DNA from: Euphorbia lathyris
Lineage: Eukaryota; Streptophyta; Magnoliopsida; Malpighiales; Euphorbiaceae
Assembly: GCF_963576675.1 (NCBI RefSeq)
Contig: NC_088916.1
Location: forward strand, 11,632,501 to 11,696,500
DNA length: 64,000 nucleotides
Reading direction: 5' to 3'
Each line of letters begins with the position of its first letter. Position 1 is the stretch's first letter. Position numbers and translations under genes: made by a program. Below are positions 1 to 14,428 of the stretch, piece after piece. The notes beneath the pieces are model-generated. The model was not told the DNA's origin and did no database searches. It worked only from the letters and a program-made list of their open reading frames with translations.

Positions 1-1006
1 CCACCATTGCCTTTTTTCCGTTCTTCTTATCTTTCCTCAGCGTGGGGCAGCTTGATTTTATGTGGCCAGTTTGATGACATTCAAAGCATGTAATAGGCTT
101 TGAGTTGTCTTTCTTGTATTTGCTGTCGCTGGAGTCAGCTTTATACTTATCAAACTTTCTGTAAGGCTTCTTAGAATATTTGTCATTTTTCCTGAATAGC
201 CTTTTCATCTTCCTTGTGAACATAGCCATCCCCTCATCATCTGTTGAGCTCCCTTCAGTGGAGTCAGCTTTCATGACAAAAGATTTATGCTTCTTGTCTT
301 CAGACTTTTCCTTCACCTCGAAGTTTTTCATTGATATCTCATGGGTCAGCAACGAGCCGATGAGTTCGTCATATTTGTAGGTGGTTAAGTCCTGAGCTTC
401 TTCAACAGCGGTCTTCTTTGCTTGCCAGTCTTTAGGAAGACTCCTGAGTATCTTTTTGACTTGTTCTTCCTTAGTGAAGATCTTCCCAAGTCTCTTGAGC
501 TCATTTATGATGTTGGTAAATCTTGCATTCATGTCAGATATCCCCTCATCATTGTTCATCTCGAAAAGCTCGTACAGTCTCATCTGCTGGTTCACATTGG
601 ACTCCTTTACTTTATTGGTTCCTTCATAGGTGACCTCCAGCTTCTTCCAGATCTCTTGCGCCGACTCACAACCTGAGATTTTATTATATTCTGCAGCATC
701 AAGCGCACAGTGAAGCATATTAATAGCCGAAGCGTGATTTTGAAGCTTCTTGAGATCATCCTCTGTCCATTTGGCCTCAGCTTTTACAACTGTTTGGCCA
801 GCCACAACTTCGACAGGTACAAATGGACCTTGCACTATAGATAGCCAGGCACTCATATTTGTAGCCTGAATGAAATTTTTCATCCTATTCTTCCAGAAGG
901 TATAGTTAGACCCGAAGAATAGGGGAGGCCGAGTGATGGACAGCCCCTCAGGCAATATCTTAGTTGTTTGGTTTCCTGGGAGAAATCGAGTACTGTTTTC
1001 GCCCAT
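1..1006 (-). CDS. Copia Gag, N-terminal part (element A, cut by window edge)
   Basis: Capsid/nucleocapsid polyprotein of a Ty1/copia retrotransposon; it packages the element RNA in cytoplasmic particles. Reading leftward from the ATG at 1004-1006 the frame stays open for 335 codons to the window edge. The first 210 or so residues match the copia Gag (UBN2/DUF4219-like) region, with the pattern around CESAQEIWKKLEVTYEG. Near the left edge is a CCHC zinc knuckle, CFECHQTGHIKSSC, followed by a lysine-rich stretch. The start is chosen because it lies just inside the primer-binding site and matches the start of the related element B at 31394. Unlike element B, no stop or frameshift interrupts it, so A is the better preserved copy. 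The remainder of gag-pol lies outside the window. Confidence 0.88.
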   Translation of the reverse strand, partial: MGENSTRFLPGNQTTKILPEGLSITRPPLFFGSNYTFWKNRMKNFIQATNMSAWLSIVQGPFVPVEVVAGQTVVKAEAKWTEDDLKKLQNHASAINMLHCALDAAEYNKISGCESAQEIWKKLEVTYEGTNKVKESNVNQQMRLYELFEMNNDEGISDMNARFTNIINELKRLGKIFTKEEQVKKILRSLPKDWQAKKTAVEEAQDLTTYKYDELIGSLLTHEISMKNFEVKEKSEDKKHKSFVMKADSTEGSSTDDEGMAMFTRKMKRLFRKNDKYSKKPYRKFDKYKADSSDSKYKKDNSKPITCFECHQTGHIKSSCPTLRKDKKNGKKAMV

Positions 1007-1053
1007 AGTGTGGATCAGCTCAAGGTTGTTAAACCTTTTACAGTGAGCTTTTA

Positions 1054-1066
1054 GGCTCTGATACCA
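1054..1066 (-). other. Primer-binding site of copia element A
   Basis: On the minus strand this reads TGGTATCAGAGCC, complementary to the 3' end of initiator methionine tRNA, the usual primer of plant copia elements. It sits 2 nt inside the LTR that starts at 1069. Confidence 0.85.
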
Positions 1067-1068
1067 CT

Positions 1069-2417
1069 TGTTGGTCCCTTATAACGTTACAATATAGTTC
1101 CAAGGGGGGGTTAGGAACTATTTAAACTTTTTTAAGATTTAGGGCAGACTTCTTTTCTCAAGAGAAAAGGTTTTAACAGCGGCGCTGAGTAATCAGTAAG
1201 ATACTGGATTAGTCAACTGGTGACTAGGTCAGTTTCTTGACTTGAGTCAGGAGATAGCACTTAAAGTCTATTCCTGAGCTCAGACGTTTGATGCGCACAA
1301 CTCAGCTTGACCTCTTTACTTGGTCAGTTTTTGGTTATTTAAGCAAGCAATATATATATATAAGGAGTTTAAGGTAAGAAATACGTTACTCAGCAGATTT
1401 ATCCAGGTTCGGCTTCTTCTAAGCCTACGTCCTGTCCCCGGAACACGTTCCGAGATTTCGAATCCTCTATTGAGCTCTTTAAAGGTAGAGCCTCAAACCT
1501 TTTACAATCTTAGCAACTGAGTATAACAAGAGTACCTTCCTCTATACCTCTACTCAATCCTAATCTCTCGCTGAGTACTATAACCGAGTACTCAGCCTCT
1601 CCTTTCTAATCTCTAGAAATGATAAGTGTTTGTCCTAAACAATGATTGCTAAGACACCTTAGATGATTGAATAATCACTCTAGACTTTTACACAAATATA
1701 TGAACTGTAGTGTAAGATTTGCTTTGCTTTTTGCTTGCAGAACTTGCGTAGAAATTTGGTCAGCGTAATGGCTTGATCAAGTTCTGTGTTGAATGAAGCT
1801 TCTGATGGCACTATTTATAGAGACGTCTTGAGGCATCGGTCATTTCGAATTTCAAAATAACCGTTGGAGGGAAACGGCTTCCTGTCGTTGTCATCCTGAC
1901 TTGCTCAGAGCTCTCGGCCAATCAGATTTGTGTATCTTCTGTCCTCGATCAGCTTTTGGTCAGCTCGGCAGAATGTCTCTCCTTTTATGGTAAAGTCAAC
2001 TAGACAGCATACTGTGTCATCTGAACTTTACCCAAAGTAGAAATACTTTGTCTGGAAGTTTTCCTTAACCAGCTGCTGTCTTGTACGCTTTGTCGAACCA
2101 ACTCAGCAGCTTCGTTCCGAAGTTGTTCCCTGAAGGTCTTCTAGATCCTTCTCTTGCTGAGTTGCGTTTTGGTACACAGCGACATCGTTTTGATAAACGC
2201 GGGCCGAGTTGTATTGTACTGTTTGACTTGGGCTTTGACTGTTGTATTAGGCTTGGGTCTTTTAATCCTTATGTCTTATAAACAATTTAACTCAACATTG
2301 AACAAACACATTAGTCGAATAAATCAAAGCATTTAAACTTAGTGTGTTTAGAATATGTTTTTAATTATACTTAAACAATTTTGTCAAATCAAAATTATGT
2401 GGAAAGGTGTTTCAACA
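1069..2417 (-). repeat. 5' LTR of copia element A
   Basis: Long terminal repeat of about 1349 bp. On the minus strand it begins TGTTGAAACACC and ends GGGACCAACA, giving the TG...CA termini. The same ends are found in the LTR at 31457-32867, with which it shares blocks of sequence despite considerable divergence. No polypurine tract lies outside the outer end, unlike at 32868, so this is a true 5' LTR bordered by genomic DNA. The target duplication (probably 2418-2422) cannot be confirmed because the other end of the element is outside the window. Confidence 0.85.
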
Positions 2418-2856
2418 ACATGTTCCATCACGTGTCAAAAAAAAATGTCAAAATAGACAATAATTAGTAACTTTGAAAGTTTACGGAACAATTGAAGTTT
2501 TGTTGTTATTGAATGTAATTGAATAAGAATATGAGTTTATTAAATGCGATAGGGCAAGAATATAGAGTTATTGAAGATCTAACTTAAGCGACTTGAAACC
2601 TTAACCATTCAATTCAATCGTAATCGATGGAAATTAAGATTTTGAAATCCATACATATTAAGCTTGTTTTTTTGCACACTAATTATAGTTTTACCATTTG
2701 TTCCATTAACAGTACAAAATTACAAATACTTCAAAAAGGTTTATTTATATTGCAATTCAGACACTTTATTTATATGGTTATTAGTTTTTATAAAGTTATT
2801 ATTTTACATATACAATTGCCCCCACTAGATAAAAATTCTGGATCCATCCCTAGATG
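2418..2856. other. AT-rich non-coding stretch
   Basis: I see no convincing gene. The short ORFs here are random. The end near 2825-2854 resembles the terminus of a hAT-type transposon (reverse complement begins TAGGGATGGATCC), but I could not locate its partner end. Confidence 0.5.
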
Positions 2857-2998
2857 TGTTGGAGATTAATATTGGTAAAATCTCAATTAATGTGAATGAT
2901 AAATTAATAGTTAAAAAAATTAACAGTTCATTAAATTTTTATGATCGAGATTTTATTATATATGTTAAAGTTTAACACACTTATTAACTTATAACTCA
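2857..2998. repeat. TRIM-like LTR, copy 1
   Basis: 142-bp sequence starting TGTTGGAGATTAAT and ending CA, homologous to 19344-19498 and 44149-44290. The copies at 19344 and 44149 are preceded by a purine tract (for example AAAGGGGTG at 44140-44148), so the family is a small LTR element (terminal-repeat retrotransposon in miniature). Here the internal part is missing. The following spacer (2999-3450) is non-coding and is shared with unit 2. Confidence 0.65.
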
Positions 2999-3449
2999 TA
3001 TTTGTTGAATTCCACCTGACTGCCTCAAGAACGCCTAAGCTGCATATGGGGCACACAAGGTCCACCTGGATATTCGCTAGGCAGCAGTAAAACAAACGGT
3101 TTTTATCATCTATTTATTTATTTGAGAATTATGTTTATTATTTTCAGAAATTTTTATTGAATTATGCTCTCTATTTATTTTCATGATATGCTTAATGGTT
3201 TAAGAGCATAATTTCGTCGTTTTTGGTGAATTATATTACTTATTCACACTATTTATACTTGTTTAAATAGTTTAAATATATTTATTGGTATATTTTTAAG
3301 TATATATATTACATGTTTTAAATATAATATATTACTTGTTTTAAATATATATTACATGTTTTTCTCAATAAAATTTTGTTACTTGAAAGCATTTTCATCA
3401 TTAAGTGTACATTTATTGCAGCTCGATAAATCTAGCAAATTTGCAGAAT

Positions 3450-4327
3450 AAGGCTGGCTCTGGCGTAAGGTTAACTCTGATGGGCAAGTAAACATAGGCC
3501 CTGTTTGGAAATTAGCTGTTAGTTGTTAACTGATTACATTAGCTGATTTGACTAGCTGTTTGTGTAGACCTGTTTGGTAAAAATTAGCTGATTGATAATA
3601 GCGGTTTGTGCAAAAAGACGAATAAGGGCATTTCTTTTTTTAATACATAAAATATATATTTAAAATAATTAGGATTAAAGAAGTCCATTAATTTTAATAT
3701 TGCAAACCGCTAATTGAAAAAGCTCCTAAAAGGAGCTTTTTCTAAATTAGCGTTTTCATCCCAAAACTCTCTCCCAAACCTCTCTCCACCAAACACTCCA
3801 ATCAGCGGTTTCAGTGGTCAAACCGCTAAAGTTGGTCAAAACCGCTCTTTTTATCTCAAAACGCTCTTTACCAAACAGGGCCATAATCCGAGTATGCTTC
3901 CAGGGGTGGTTTGGTGCATGATGAGTTAGGGGTTGGTTAGATTGGTTTGCCTATAAATTAGGTATTGCTACTACTACTCTTGTTGAGCTTTGGGGGTCTA
4001 CTATGGGTTACAGTTGGCTTGGAAGAAGAGGTTCGGGCGTATTATTATAGAGATTGATTCTCAAGTCCTAATTAGGCTTCTCGCTGACATGGAGCAACCA
4101 TCGTATCGGCATTTTTGGTTGATTAATGAGTGCAAGACTCTATTCAAACAATGTTGGATGTCAGATTAGTTTATACCTTCAGAGAAAGTAATCGGGTTAT
4201 TGATTGGACGACTGCGGAGGAACTTTATCCTTGGGTTATGTGTGTTGTGCCGCATGCAGACCTTCGGGATTTCCTACATGCTGATACGTCTGAGTTTGAT
4301 ACTACTCCTTATTGTGTTCGTGCTTAA
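3450..4327 (+). pseudogene. L1 LINE RNase H-like fossil, copy 1
   Basis: Degenerate end of a plant L1 ORF2 (RVT_3/RNase H-like domain). Conceptual pieces include KVNSDG near 3470, then LVELWGVYYGLQLAWKK and IIIEIDSQVLIRLLAD between about 3980 and 4090, then VYTFRESNRVIDW around 4170-4205, the usual order of a LINE RNase H ending in the xxRExNxxAD region. Stops and frameshifts break it, and a MITE (3497-3882) splits it. This copy keeps about 17 bp near 3965-3981 that copies 2 and 3 have lost. Not expected to be functional. Confidence 0.7.
3497..3882. mobile_element. Tourist/Harbinger-like MITE (386 bp)
   Basis: Termini GGCCCTGTTTGG and CCAAACAGGGCC are perfect inverted repeats. The 3-bp sequence ATA flanks both sides (3494-3496, 3883-3885). 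The matching sites in units 2 (near 20611) and 3 (near 39029) are empty and read straight through, so both borders are exact. The family usually targets TWA; ATA departs slightly. Confidence 0.88.
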
Positions 4328-4536
4328 TTTGGTTTTTCCATTTTGCTTTGTTTCCGGGGCCTGACCATTTTAATAGGGAATACCCCTTACTTTAGCTCTC
4401 TTTATTCACAAATGGAATATACTTATTTTATTTTATTTTTTTTTGAAACATGAATATACTTATTTCTAAAACTTGAAAGTTTGTACAAGTACATAAATAT
4501 AAGTGAAATGAAATCAAATTCTTCATCTAAACCCTA

Positions 4537-5148
<612 letters not shown>

Positions 5149-5185
5149 TCAAATTATTGAATAATGTCACAAATCAACCCGAGAC

Positions 5186-6213
<1,028 letters not shown>

Positions 6214-6328
6214 TTAACACATTATATGTAATGATCCGATCCTGAGACGAGACGTTAGAGTGAAATGACAGAAAGAATTGAAATACATGTTTCTAATAAT
6301 GACTATGTACAACTATGAGAATTTAAGC

Positions 6329-7563
<1,235 letters not shown>

Positions 7564-8295
7564 TCAATGTATCAAAACAAGTTTGTAATAAATACCTTAA
7601 GTTTCAAAAATATAATTAAGTAGTAGTTTTCAAGATAATAAAGTCGAAATTACCCTCTACCGGTTTCATAAATTACGGTAGCTTCCTGTTATCGTCGTAA
7701 TTTATAGCATTTTTAGTATTTAATTACTAGTTATTTTGTACCATTTTAATAAATTTTAATAATGGTTTTTGTATATTTTCTTCATTTTATGTATCTAAGC
7801 CAATTTGTGTGTTTTCTAGGCACTTTCGCAAGGTTTTCAGCACAAATAACCAAGTCGGGGCTTAAGGCAACAACTCGGGAGTAAAAGGGACCAGAAAAAA
7901 GGAATTTTAGCGACACCCAGCGTGCACTTCGTCGCGGATGTGTGCTGTAAGATAAAAAGTCCAATTGTTCACACTAGGACAGATTTGACACATTTTCGTA
8001 TTTTCAACGTATCTCCCTCATACGGACTCGGATTGAGGCGATTCAAAATGCGTTGGAAAGCTAAGAGAAAGATGAACAAGTGACTAATAATGGCCTCTCC
8101 AAATTCGAAGTGTATCAAGCCCAGAAAATTCCCAAAGTTGATGAACATGTTGAAGCCTATGATTCCTTTTCCACCTTTACACATTTCAACTCCTAAATTG
8201 TCAAAGTCTTCCACCATCCTCTCTTAAATGCAAAATTCAGAAGATTAGGGAGTGGGTAAGGAGACTTGGTCTTTGGAATTATGTGTGCCATTTTA

Positions 8296-8305
8296 CTATA
8301 AAAGG
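8296..8305 (+). promoter_or_regulatory. TATA box of the Tat-like LTR
   Basis: CTATAAAAGG in a GC-richer context, the best core-promoter match in the LTR; repeated at 13128-13137 and 17960-17969. Transcription would run rightward into the internal region. Confidence 0.6.
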
Positions 8306-8875
8306 AGACCTTGGGTGCCATTTGAAGACACACCAAGCTTAGGCTTAACTTCTCTCTCTATAATGTTACTTTGCTGATTTTTCTCTTCAAAAATCAGTTG
8401 TTTGTGTTATTATAATTGTTGTTATTGTGCTCAAGTTGTTGTTTGTGCAAGAGTTCATTCAATAAAAGTAAGTTTTAAGTTATCGAAGAAGTTCATTCGA
8501 CAATCGTCATTACGGTTTCTTCTAAACTTTAATCTCTTTTATTACTATGAACTCCATTATCTATCTTACTAAGGTGTGTTTTAATCTAATCATGGGCTAA
8601 AACCCCCTTAACTAAGGCTAAAAGCGGATCTTAACCTTAATTATGTGGTAATTACGTTTAACCTATTTAAGTTATCTTTATCCATTTTAAGAACTAACTT
8701 ATGATTCTTAATGCTTGTAGGAGATGGGCCAACTCTCTACTTGGGTATAATTAATCGTTTATATTGATCATGATTAAATTGATTAATCGAAATTCATAAG
8801 TTGGACCTAATGACCATTTAGCGTGGCTTATTGGTTTTCCAAGGTTTTTCATGAATCTTATTACAAATCTTAGAT

Positions 8876-9215
8876 TTATTACTTGAGCCGGACCAAGGGA
8901 AAGTAATAAATCGAAGGTTTGGAAATAAGAAAACTTAATGCTTCTTTGGATTAATTACTTGAGCCGGACCAAGGGAAAGTAATTAATCGAAAGTTTAGAA
9001 CTAATTACTTGAGCGGTTTTTCTTGAATCTTAAGTAATCACTTTAGCCGGACTAAGGTAAAGTAGGTTAAAAAGGTTTAGATTAAATCTTATTACAAATC
9101 TTAGATTTATTACTTGAGCCGGACCAAGGGAAAGTAATAAATCGAAGGTTTGGAACTAAGAAGACTTAATGCTTCTCTTGATTAATTACTTGAGCCGGAC
9201 CAAGGGAAAGTAATT
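8876..9215. repeat. Sub-repeats within the LTR
   Basis: Tandem-like units ATTACTTGAGCCGGACCAAG plus a matching GTAAT tail; one copy is truncated at about 9002 and one is diverged at about 9034. The ends of each unit (ATTACTT and AAGTAAT) are complementary, so each can form a small stem. Also present at +4832 and +9664. Confidence 0.7.
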
Positions 9216-9602
9216 AGTCAAGAGTTTAGAACCAATCTCGAGAACTAATAGTTAATAAGAAAAATCGCCATCTTAAAAAGGATAAAACAACTTAAAAGGG
9301 GTTAAGTGTTATTATCAAGCAAAGAGGTTAAGTGAAGCTAGAAGCCTTAGTTTGTTTTAATATAAGTAATCTCTCACCTAATTTGTATAATTTTTATTTA
9401 TTTTCTTGCTTAAGTCTTAATTTGGTTGTCACACAAACTCTACATTTCGATTGTTTAAATAATAGATAGTGAGCAAAAAGATTAATACTTATAATCACCA
9501 TCCTCGTGGGAACGATACTCTACTTACACTTTATTACTTGGTACACGACTAAGGTACACTTGCCTTCATATGCACGTATACGTAAAACGCGCATCAAGTT
9601 TT

Positions 9603-9620
9603 TGGCGCCGTTGCCGGGGA
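9603..9620 (+). other. Primer-binding site of the Tat-like element
   Basis: TGGCGCCGTTGCCGGGGA, the characteristic primer-binding sequence of plant Tat/Athila-type gypsy elements (not initiator Met tRNA). Repeated at 14435-14452. Confidence 0.85.
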
Positions 9621-9711
9621 TGGTAGAATTGTAATATTAATCTAGTCGAACTTCTATTAATTTAAACGTTTTTTTTTGTAAATATTTTGATCTTTTTCTT
9701 CACTTTTCTTA

Positions 9712-10296
9712 ATGGTTTTCAGCTCATTCTACTCAAATTGGGAGGACAAATATCAATATGATGGTCCAAATTCACCACAACATATCGGTGATGAAGAAAA
9801 GACTATTGAGGAACTAATGATTGATTTTATTTCTTCAAAAGAAAATCAACATGATAGTTCCTATACTTTAATAAGAGATGTTTGCATTAAACGCAGTCTA
9901 CTAATTGATTTAACTGCAGATATGTCAATTAGAGAGTTTGATTCAGATGATCAGATTGAAGTATTTATTCCAAATGAGCCTCGTCATGATAATTTTCTCA
10001 ATAGTTCTTTGGAGCCAATATTAACGGAGAATAATGACTGTCCAACCAAAATAGAAGAATTGAAAATTTTAAAATCTACGATAGAGGAGTTCGAGATAAT
10101 CCCGACTCAAACATTTTATACATTATATGACTTGCCACGAGAGTCAAAAAGGGAGAAATCGAAACTCGTACATAATTTTTTTAAATTTATGTCGTGGATT
10201 TTATTAAGTTATCTCCAATATGATAATCCAATGTGCATTTACAGGATTTTTATCAAAGAATTTGGATTCCTCATACGACTGCATGCGTTCACATAA
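9712..10296 (+). CDS. 194-aa ORF of unknown function in Tat-like element, copy 1
   Basis: The only sizeable ORF of the element; it begins 92 nt after the primer-binding site. The protein is acidic in its first two thirds (for example IREFDSDDQIEVFIPNEP). A short basic patch (residues about 150-160, PRESKREKSK) is followed by a hydrophobic stretch (about 163-190, FFKFMSWILLSYLQ) near the C-terminus, ending LHAFT. I recognise no domain. Its position is that of gag, so a relic or replacement of the Gag N-terminus is possible. The second copy (14544) has the same protein, but the copies are too recent for that to show selection. Confidence 0.5.
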   Translation: MVFSSFYSNWEDKYQYDGPNSPQHIGDEEKTIEELMIDFISSKENQHDSSYTLIRDVCIKRSLLIDLTADMSIREFDSDDQIEVFIPNEPRHDNFLNSSLEPILTENNDCPTKIEELKILKSTIEEFEIIPTQTFYTLYDLPRESKREKSKLVHNFFKFMSWILLSYLQYDNPMCIYRIFIKEFGFLIRLHAFT

Positions 10297-12518
10297 AAAG
10301 AGAAGTATAAGTCGAGCTAAACGACTTTAAATTTAGCGCTTGTCGGGAGGCAACCCGATATTTCTAACTTTTCGTTTATTTTTTTTAGCTTTATATATAT
10401 ATATAATAAAAAAAATTAAAACAACAAAAAAAATAAATACAAAAAGATAAATAAGATAACAAAATCAAAAAAAAAAGAAAAAGAAAGGAAAAGATTTATT
10501 GTTTAATAAAAGAAAAAAAATCAAAAAAATAATAATAATCAAAACCAACTTTTAGCATATGGGAATATATCCATATTGTTTTTGTGAGGTACAGGTGCAT
10601 CTCGTGGAAGTCCCGTTACTTCGACGAGTTCCAGGAAGTTTCTAAACCTCCTGGAACTTCCTCCCGCTTGCCTTTTATTTTATTTTATTTTTTTTTCTTT
10701 TTCTTTTTCTTCCATTCTCTTTTGTTTTTTTTTCTTTTTATTCCTCTATTCTTTTTTATTTATCATTCTAACCTTCTTCCTTCTATTAGCAGCTCTCTAT
10801 TTTTGCCCCCTCCTCCATCTTCGGTAACTTTTCTAGCGACAACCTCCATTAAAACATCTAATTTCTACCTCCAATCGATCTCAGACACTCTAATCCTCAC
10901 AGTTACCTTAGACAGGGAGTCCTTCTATCCTTTACTTTTGCTTTCGTGTTATTTCGCATTTTGGGACAAAACGCTACACTAATGGGGGATGAGAGTAAAG
11001 GATAGAACGTTATTTTTATTTTCTCTTTTATTGTTATTTTCGTACTTTTGTTTCAATCGTGTGACGTACCTCTAATTTTAATGTTGTGTTATTTTACACT
11101 TTATTTTTACTTTTGTGTTATTTTGCACCTTATTTTTACCACCTTTATTTTTCTCTTTATTTTTACTATCTTTGTTTAGTTTTTAAATAAATATTTTTGT
11201 TAAATAATTTTGAATAAAAACCCCACTCTAAAGTTTTGCTTTAATCGAACAAGAAAATCAAACAAAATTTTGTCTAGAATAAATGTTAAATTTTGATAGG
11301 ATGAAATTTTATTTGAAAATCTTAAATTTTGTAAACGAATTTTGGACTATTTTAAATACGTAAAGTTTTTGATTTCACTCAGTATTTAACAAATCGACAT
11401 TTACATTTTGAGGAATAAAATTGAGTTAATTGGCACACATTACCTTTCCAAAGTGAGTTTTTGAGCCTAATTTAAAAAGCATTCACTAATGCTTCATTTT
11501 TTCTCACGAGTGCTCCATAATTACACGAAACTTGAGAATTTGCATCAAATACCGGTCAAAACCTCACGCGTCTAGCTCAAAACACGACATGATTAAGGCC
11601 TTCCTTGTTTTACCCCCACATTTCAAACTCGAAATAGTAGCCCACCTTAAACACATTCTTCGTTGTTCACCCCTTTGAGCCTAGACATTTCATTCGTTTC
11701 ACCACGTTACAAGCCGCATTCCCTTCATAAATACCATTTTTGTCCCCCCTAAATTTACGGGTAATTAGTAACCAATATGCTTGAGATGGTGATTCACAAT
11801 AAATACGAAATTCAGACAAACACTTCTACCAATATATAACGGTTATACCTCTCTATTTTCATATATATCATACTTTCTATATATATATATACATATAAAT
11901 ACAATTCATATTGATATTTATATATATAAAGTCAAAAAAAAAATCTATATATATATATATATAAATAAAAATAAAAACATATAGTATCATATAAATAAAA
12001 GAGGAATTTCCGTTACAAAAATTTTGAATTTCCGAAAGACAATCTTTTTGTGAATCTATCAAATAATTGCCCGTGAATTTACCTACCCACAAAATCCCCT
12101 CTTCTCCATACCTTTACCTTCAACCAACGTTACAACCCGTTAAAGACCTTTTGATCGTGTTTATAGTCAGTCGTGTTTGGTAAATATTTGGATGACCATG
12201 CAAATTTTTAATAGTTAGTGTTTTTATTGGATTTGAGCGAAAATTTAATGCCCTAAACACTTGAGCGTAAGAGTGACTTCCATGCGAGGTGTTTAAATTG
12301 GTTCGATTTTATTCAACATAATGAAAAATGTCGGTTTGGAAAATAAGAGTGTAAAAACAAATCATTTTATCCAAAGAAATAGTCCGAGATTTGAATATAG
12401 AATTTTTGCTCATTTTCGATTAAAATAATTCCTGTCTTTACGTTAACTTATTCGACGATAAATTTTGTTTTCAGCTTTTCTTTGCTTGAGGACAAGCAAA
12501 GCTTAAGTTTGGGGGTGT

Positions 12519-14428
12519 TGTTATCGTCGTAATTTATAGCATTTTTAGTATTTAATTACTAGTTATTTTGTACCATTTTAATAAATTTTAATAATGGTTT
12601 TTGTATATTTTCTTCATTTTATGTATCTAAGCCAATTTGTGTGTTTTCTAGGCACTTTCGCAAGGTTTTCAGCACAAATAACCAAGTCGGGGCTTAAGGC
12701 AACAACTCGGGAGTAAAAGGGACCAGAAAAAAGGAATTTTAGCGACACCCAGCGTGCACTTCGTCGCGGATGTGTGCTGTAAGATAAAAAGTCCAATTGT
12801 TCACACTAGGACAGATTTGACACATTTTCGTATTTTCAACGTATCTCCCTCATACGGACTCGGATTGAGGCGATTCAAAATGCGTTGGAAAGCTAAGAGA
12901 AAGATGAACAAGTGACTAATAATGGCCTCTCCAAATTCGAAGTGTATCAAGCCCAGAAAATTCCCAAAGTTGATGAACATGTTGAAGCCTATGATTCCTT
13001 TTCCACCTTTACACATTTCAACTCCTAAATTGTCAAAGTCTTCCACCATCCTCTCTTAAATGCAAAATTCAGAAGATTAGGGAGTGGGTAAGGAGACTTG
13101 GTCTTTGGAATTATGTGTGCCATTTTACTATAAAAGGAGACCTTGGGTGCCATTTGAAGACACACCAAGCTTAGGCTTAACTTCTCTCTCTATAATGTTA
13201 CTTTGCTGATTTTTCTCTTCAAAAATCAGTTGTTTGTGTTATTATAATTGTTGTTATTGTGCTCAAGTTGTTGTTTGTGCAAGAGTTCATTCAATAAAAG
13301 TAAGTTTTAAGTTATCGAAGAAGTTCATTCGACAATCGTCATTACGGTTTCTTCTAAACTTTAATCTCTTTTATTACTATGAACTCCATTATCTATCTTA
13401 CTAAGGTGTGTTTTAATCTAATCATGGGCTAAAACCCCCTTAACTAAGGCTAAAAGCGGATCTTAACCTTAATTATGTGGTAATTACGTTTAACCTATTT
13501 AAGTTATCTTTATCCATTTTAAGAACTAACTTATGATTCTTAATGCTTGTAGGAGATGGGCCAACTCTCTACTTGGGTATAATTAATCGTTTATATTGAT
13601 CATGATTAAATTGATTAATCGAAATTCATAAGTTGGACCTAATGACCATTTAGCGTGGCTTATTGGTTTTCCAAGGTTTTTCATGAATCTTATTACAAAT
13701 CTTAGATTTATTACTTGAGCCGGACCAAGGGAAAGTAATAAATCGAAGGTTTGGAAATAAGAAAACTTAATGCTTCTTTGGATTAATTACTTGAGCCGGA
13801 CCAAGGGAAAGTAATTAATCGAAAGTTTAGAACTAATTACTTGAGCGGTTTTTCTTGAATCTTAAGTAATCACTTTAGCCGGACCAAGGTAAAGTAGGTT
13901 AAAAAGGTTTAGATTAAATCTTATTACAAATCTTAGATTTATTACTTGAGCCGGACCAAGGGAAAGTAATAAATCGAAGGTTTGGAACTAAGAAGACTTA
14001 ATGCTTCTCTTGATTAATTACTTGAGCCGGACCAAGGGAAAGTAATTAGTCAAGAGTTTAGAACCAATCTCGAGAACTAATAGTTAATAAGAAAAATCGC
14101 CATCTTAAAAAGGATAAAACAACTTAAAAGGGGTTAAGTGTTATTATCAAGCAAAGAGGTTAAGTGAAGCTAGAAGCCTTAGTTTGTTTTAATATAAGTA
14201 ATCTCTCACCTAATTTGTATAATTTTTATTTATTTTCTTGCTTAAGTCTTAATTTGGTTGTCACACAAACTCTACATTTCGATTGTTTAAATAATAGATA
14301 GTGAGCAAAAAGATTAATACTTATAATCACCATCCTCGTGGGAACGATACTCTACTTACACTTTATTACTTGGTACACGACTAAGGTACACTTGCCTTCA
14401 TATGCACGTATACGTAAAACGCGCATCA
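12519..14428 (+). repeat. LTR 2 (shared) of Tat-like array
   Basis: Exact 4832-bp periodicity with LTR 1. It is preceded by a polypurine tract and followed by a primer-binding site (14435-14452), so it acts as 3' LTR of the first unit and 5' LTR of the second. It differs from LTR 1 by at least one base (C at about 13888 for T at 9056). Confidence 0.88.

Larger units (their letters stand above)
7687..9596 (+). repeat. LTR 1 of Tat-like non-autonomous gypsy array
   Basis: 1910-bp LTR, starting TGTTATCGTCG and ending GCGCATCA. It is followed by a 6-bp spacer and the primer-binding site. A TATA box (CTATAAAAGG, 8296-8305) lies about 600 bp in. Between 8876 and 9215 there are five degenerate copies of a roughly 30-bp unit with core CTTGAGCCGGACCAAGGG. 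The left flank is OPR exon 2. Confidence 0.88.
9597..12518 (+). mobile_element. Internal region 1 of Tat-like non-autonomous element
   Basis: 2922 bp between LTRs 1 and 2. Apart from the 194-aa ORF at 9712 I find no gag, protease, RT, RNase H or integrase, so the element must borrow proteins from a relative. After the ORF comes a short stem (TCGGGAGGCAACCCGA, about 10345) that I recognise as a recurrent motif in plant non-autonomous gypsy elements, then AT-rich and pyrimidine-rich DNA. Just before LTR 2 are a palindrome (CTTTGCTTGAGGACAAGCAA, about 12479-12499) and a polypurine tract (GTTTGGGGGTGT, 12507-12518), typical of the Tat group. Confidence 0.8.

Noticed and set aside
7782..8217. Two minus-strand ORFs (60 and 82 aa) repeated three times
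   Set aside because: They lie antisense within LTRs and recur only because the LTR recurs.
8876..9215. Regularly repeated units as a possible CRISPR-like array
   Set aside because: Plant LTR context, uneven spacing, no unique spacers of constant length and no cas genes.
10584..10982. 132-aa ORF in the Tat-like internal region
   Set aside because: Dominated by a pyrimidine-rich Phe/Leu tract; no domain. I treat it as chance, although it is open in both copies, which are too recent to be informative.
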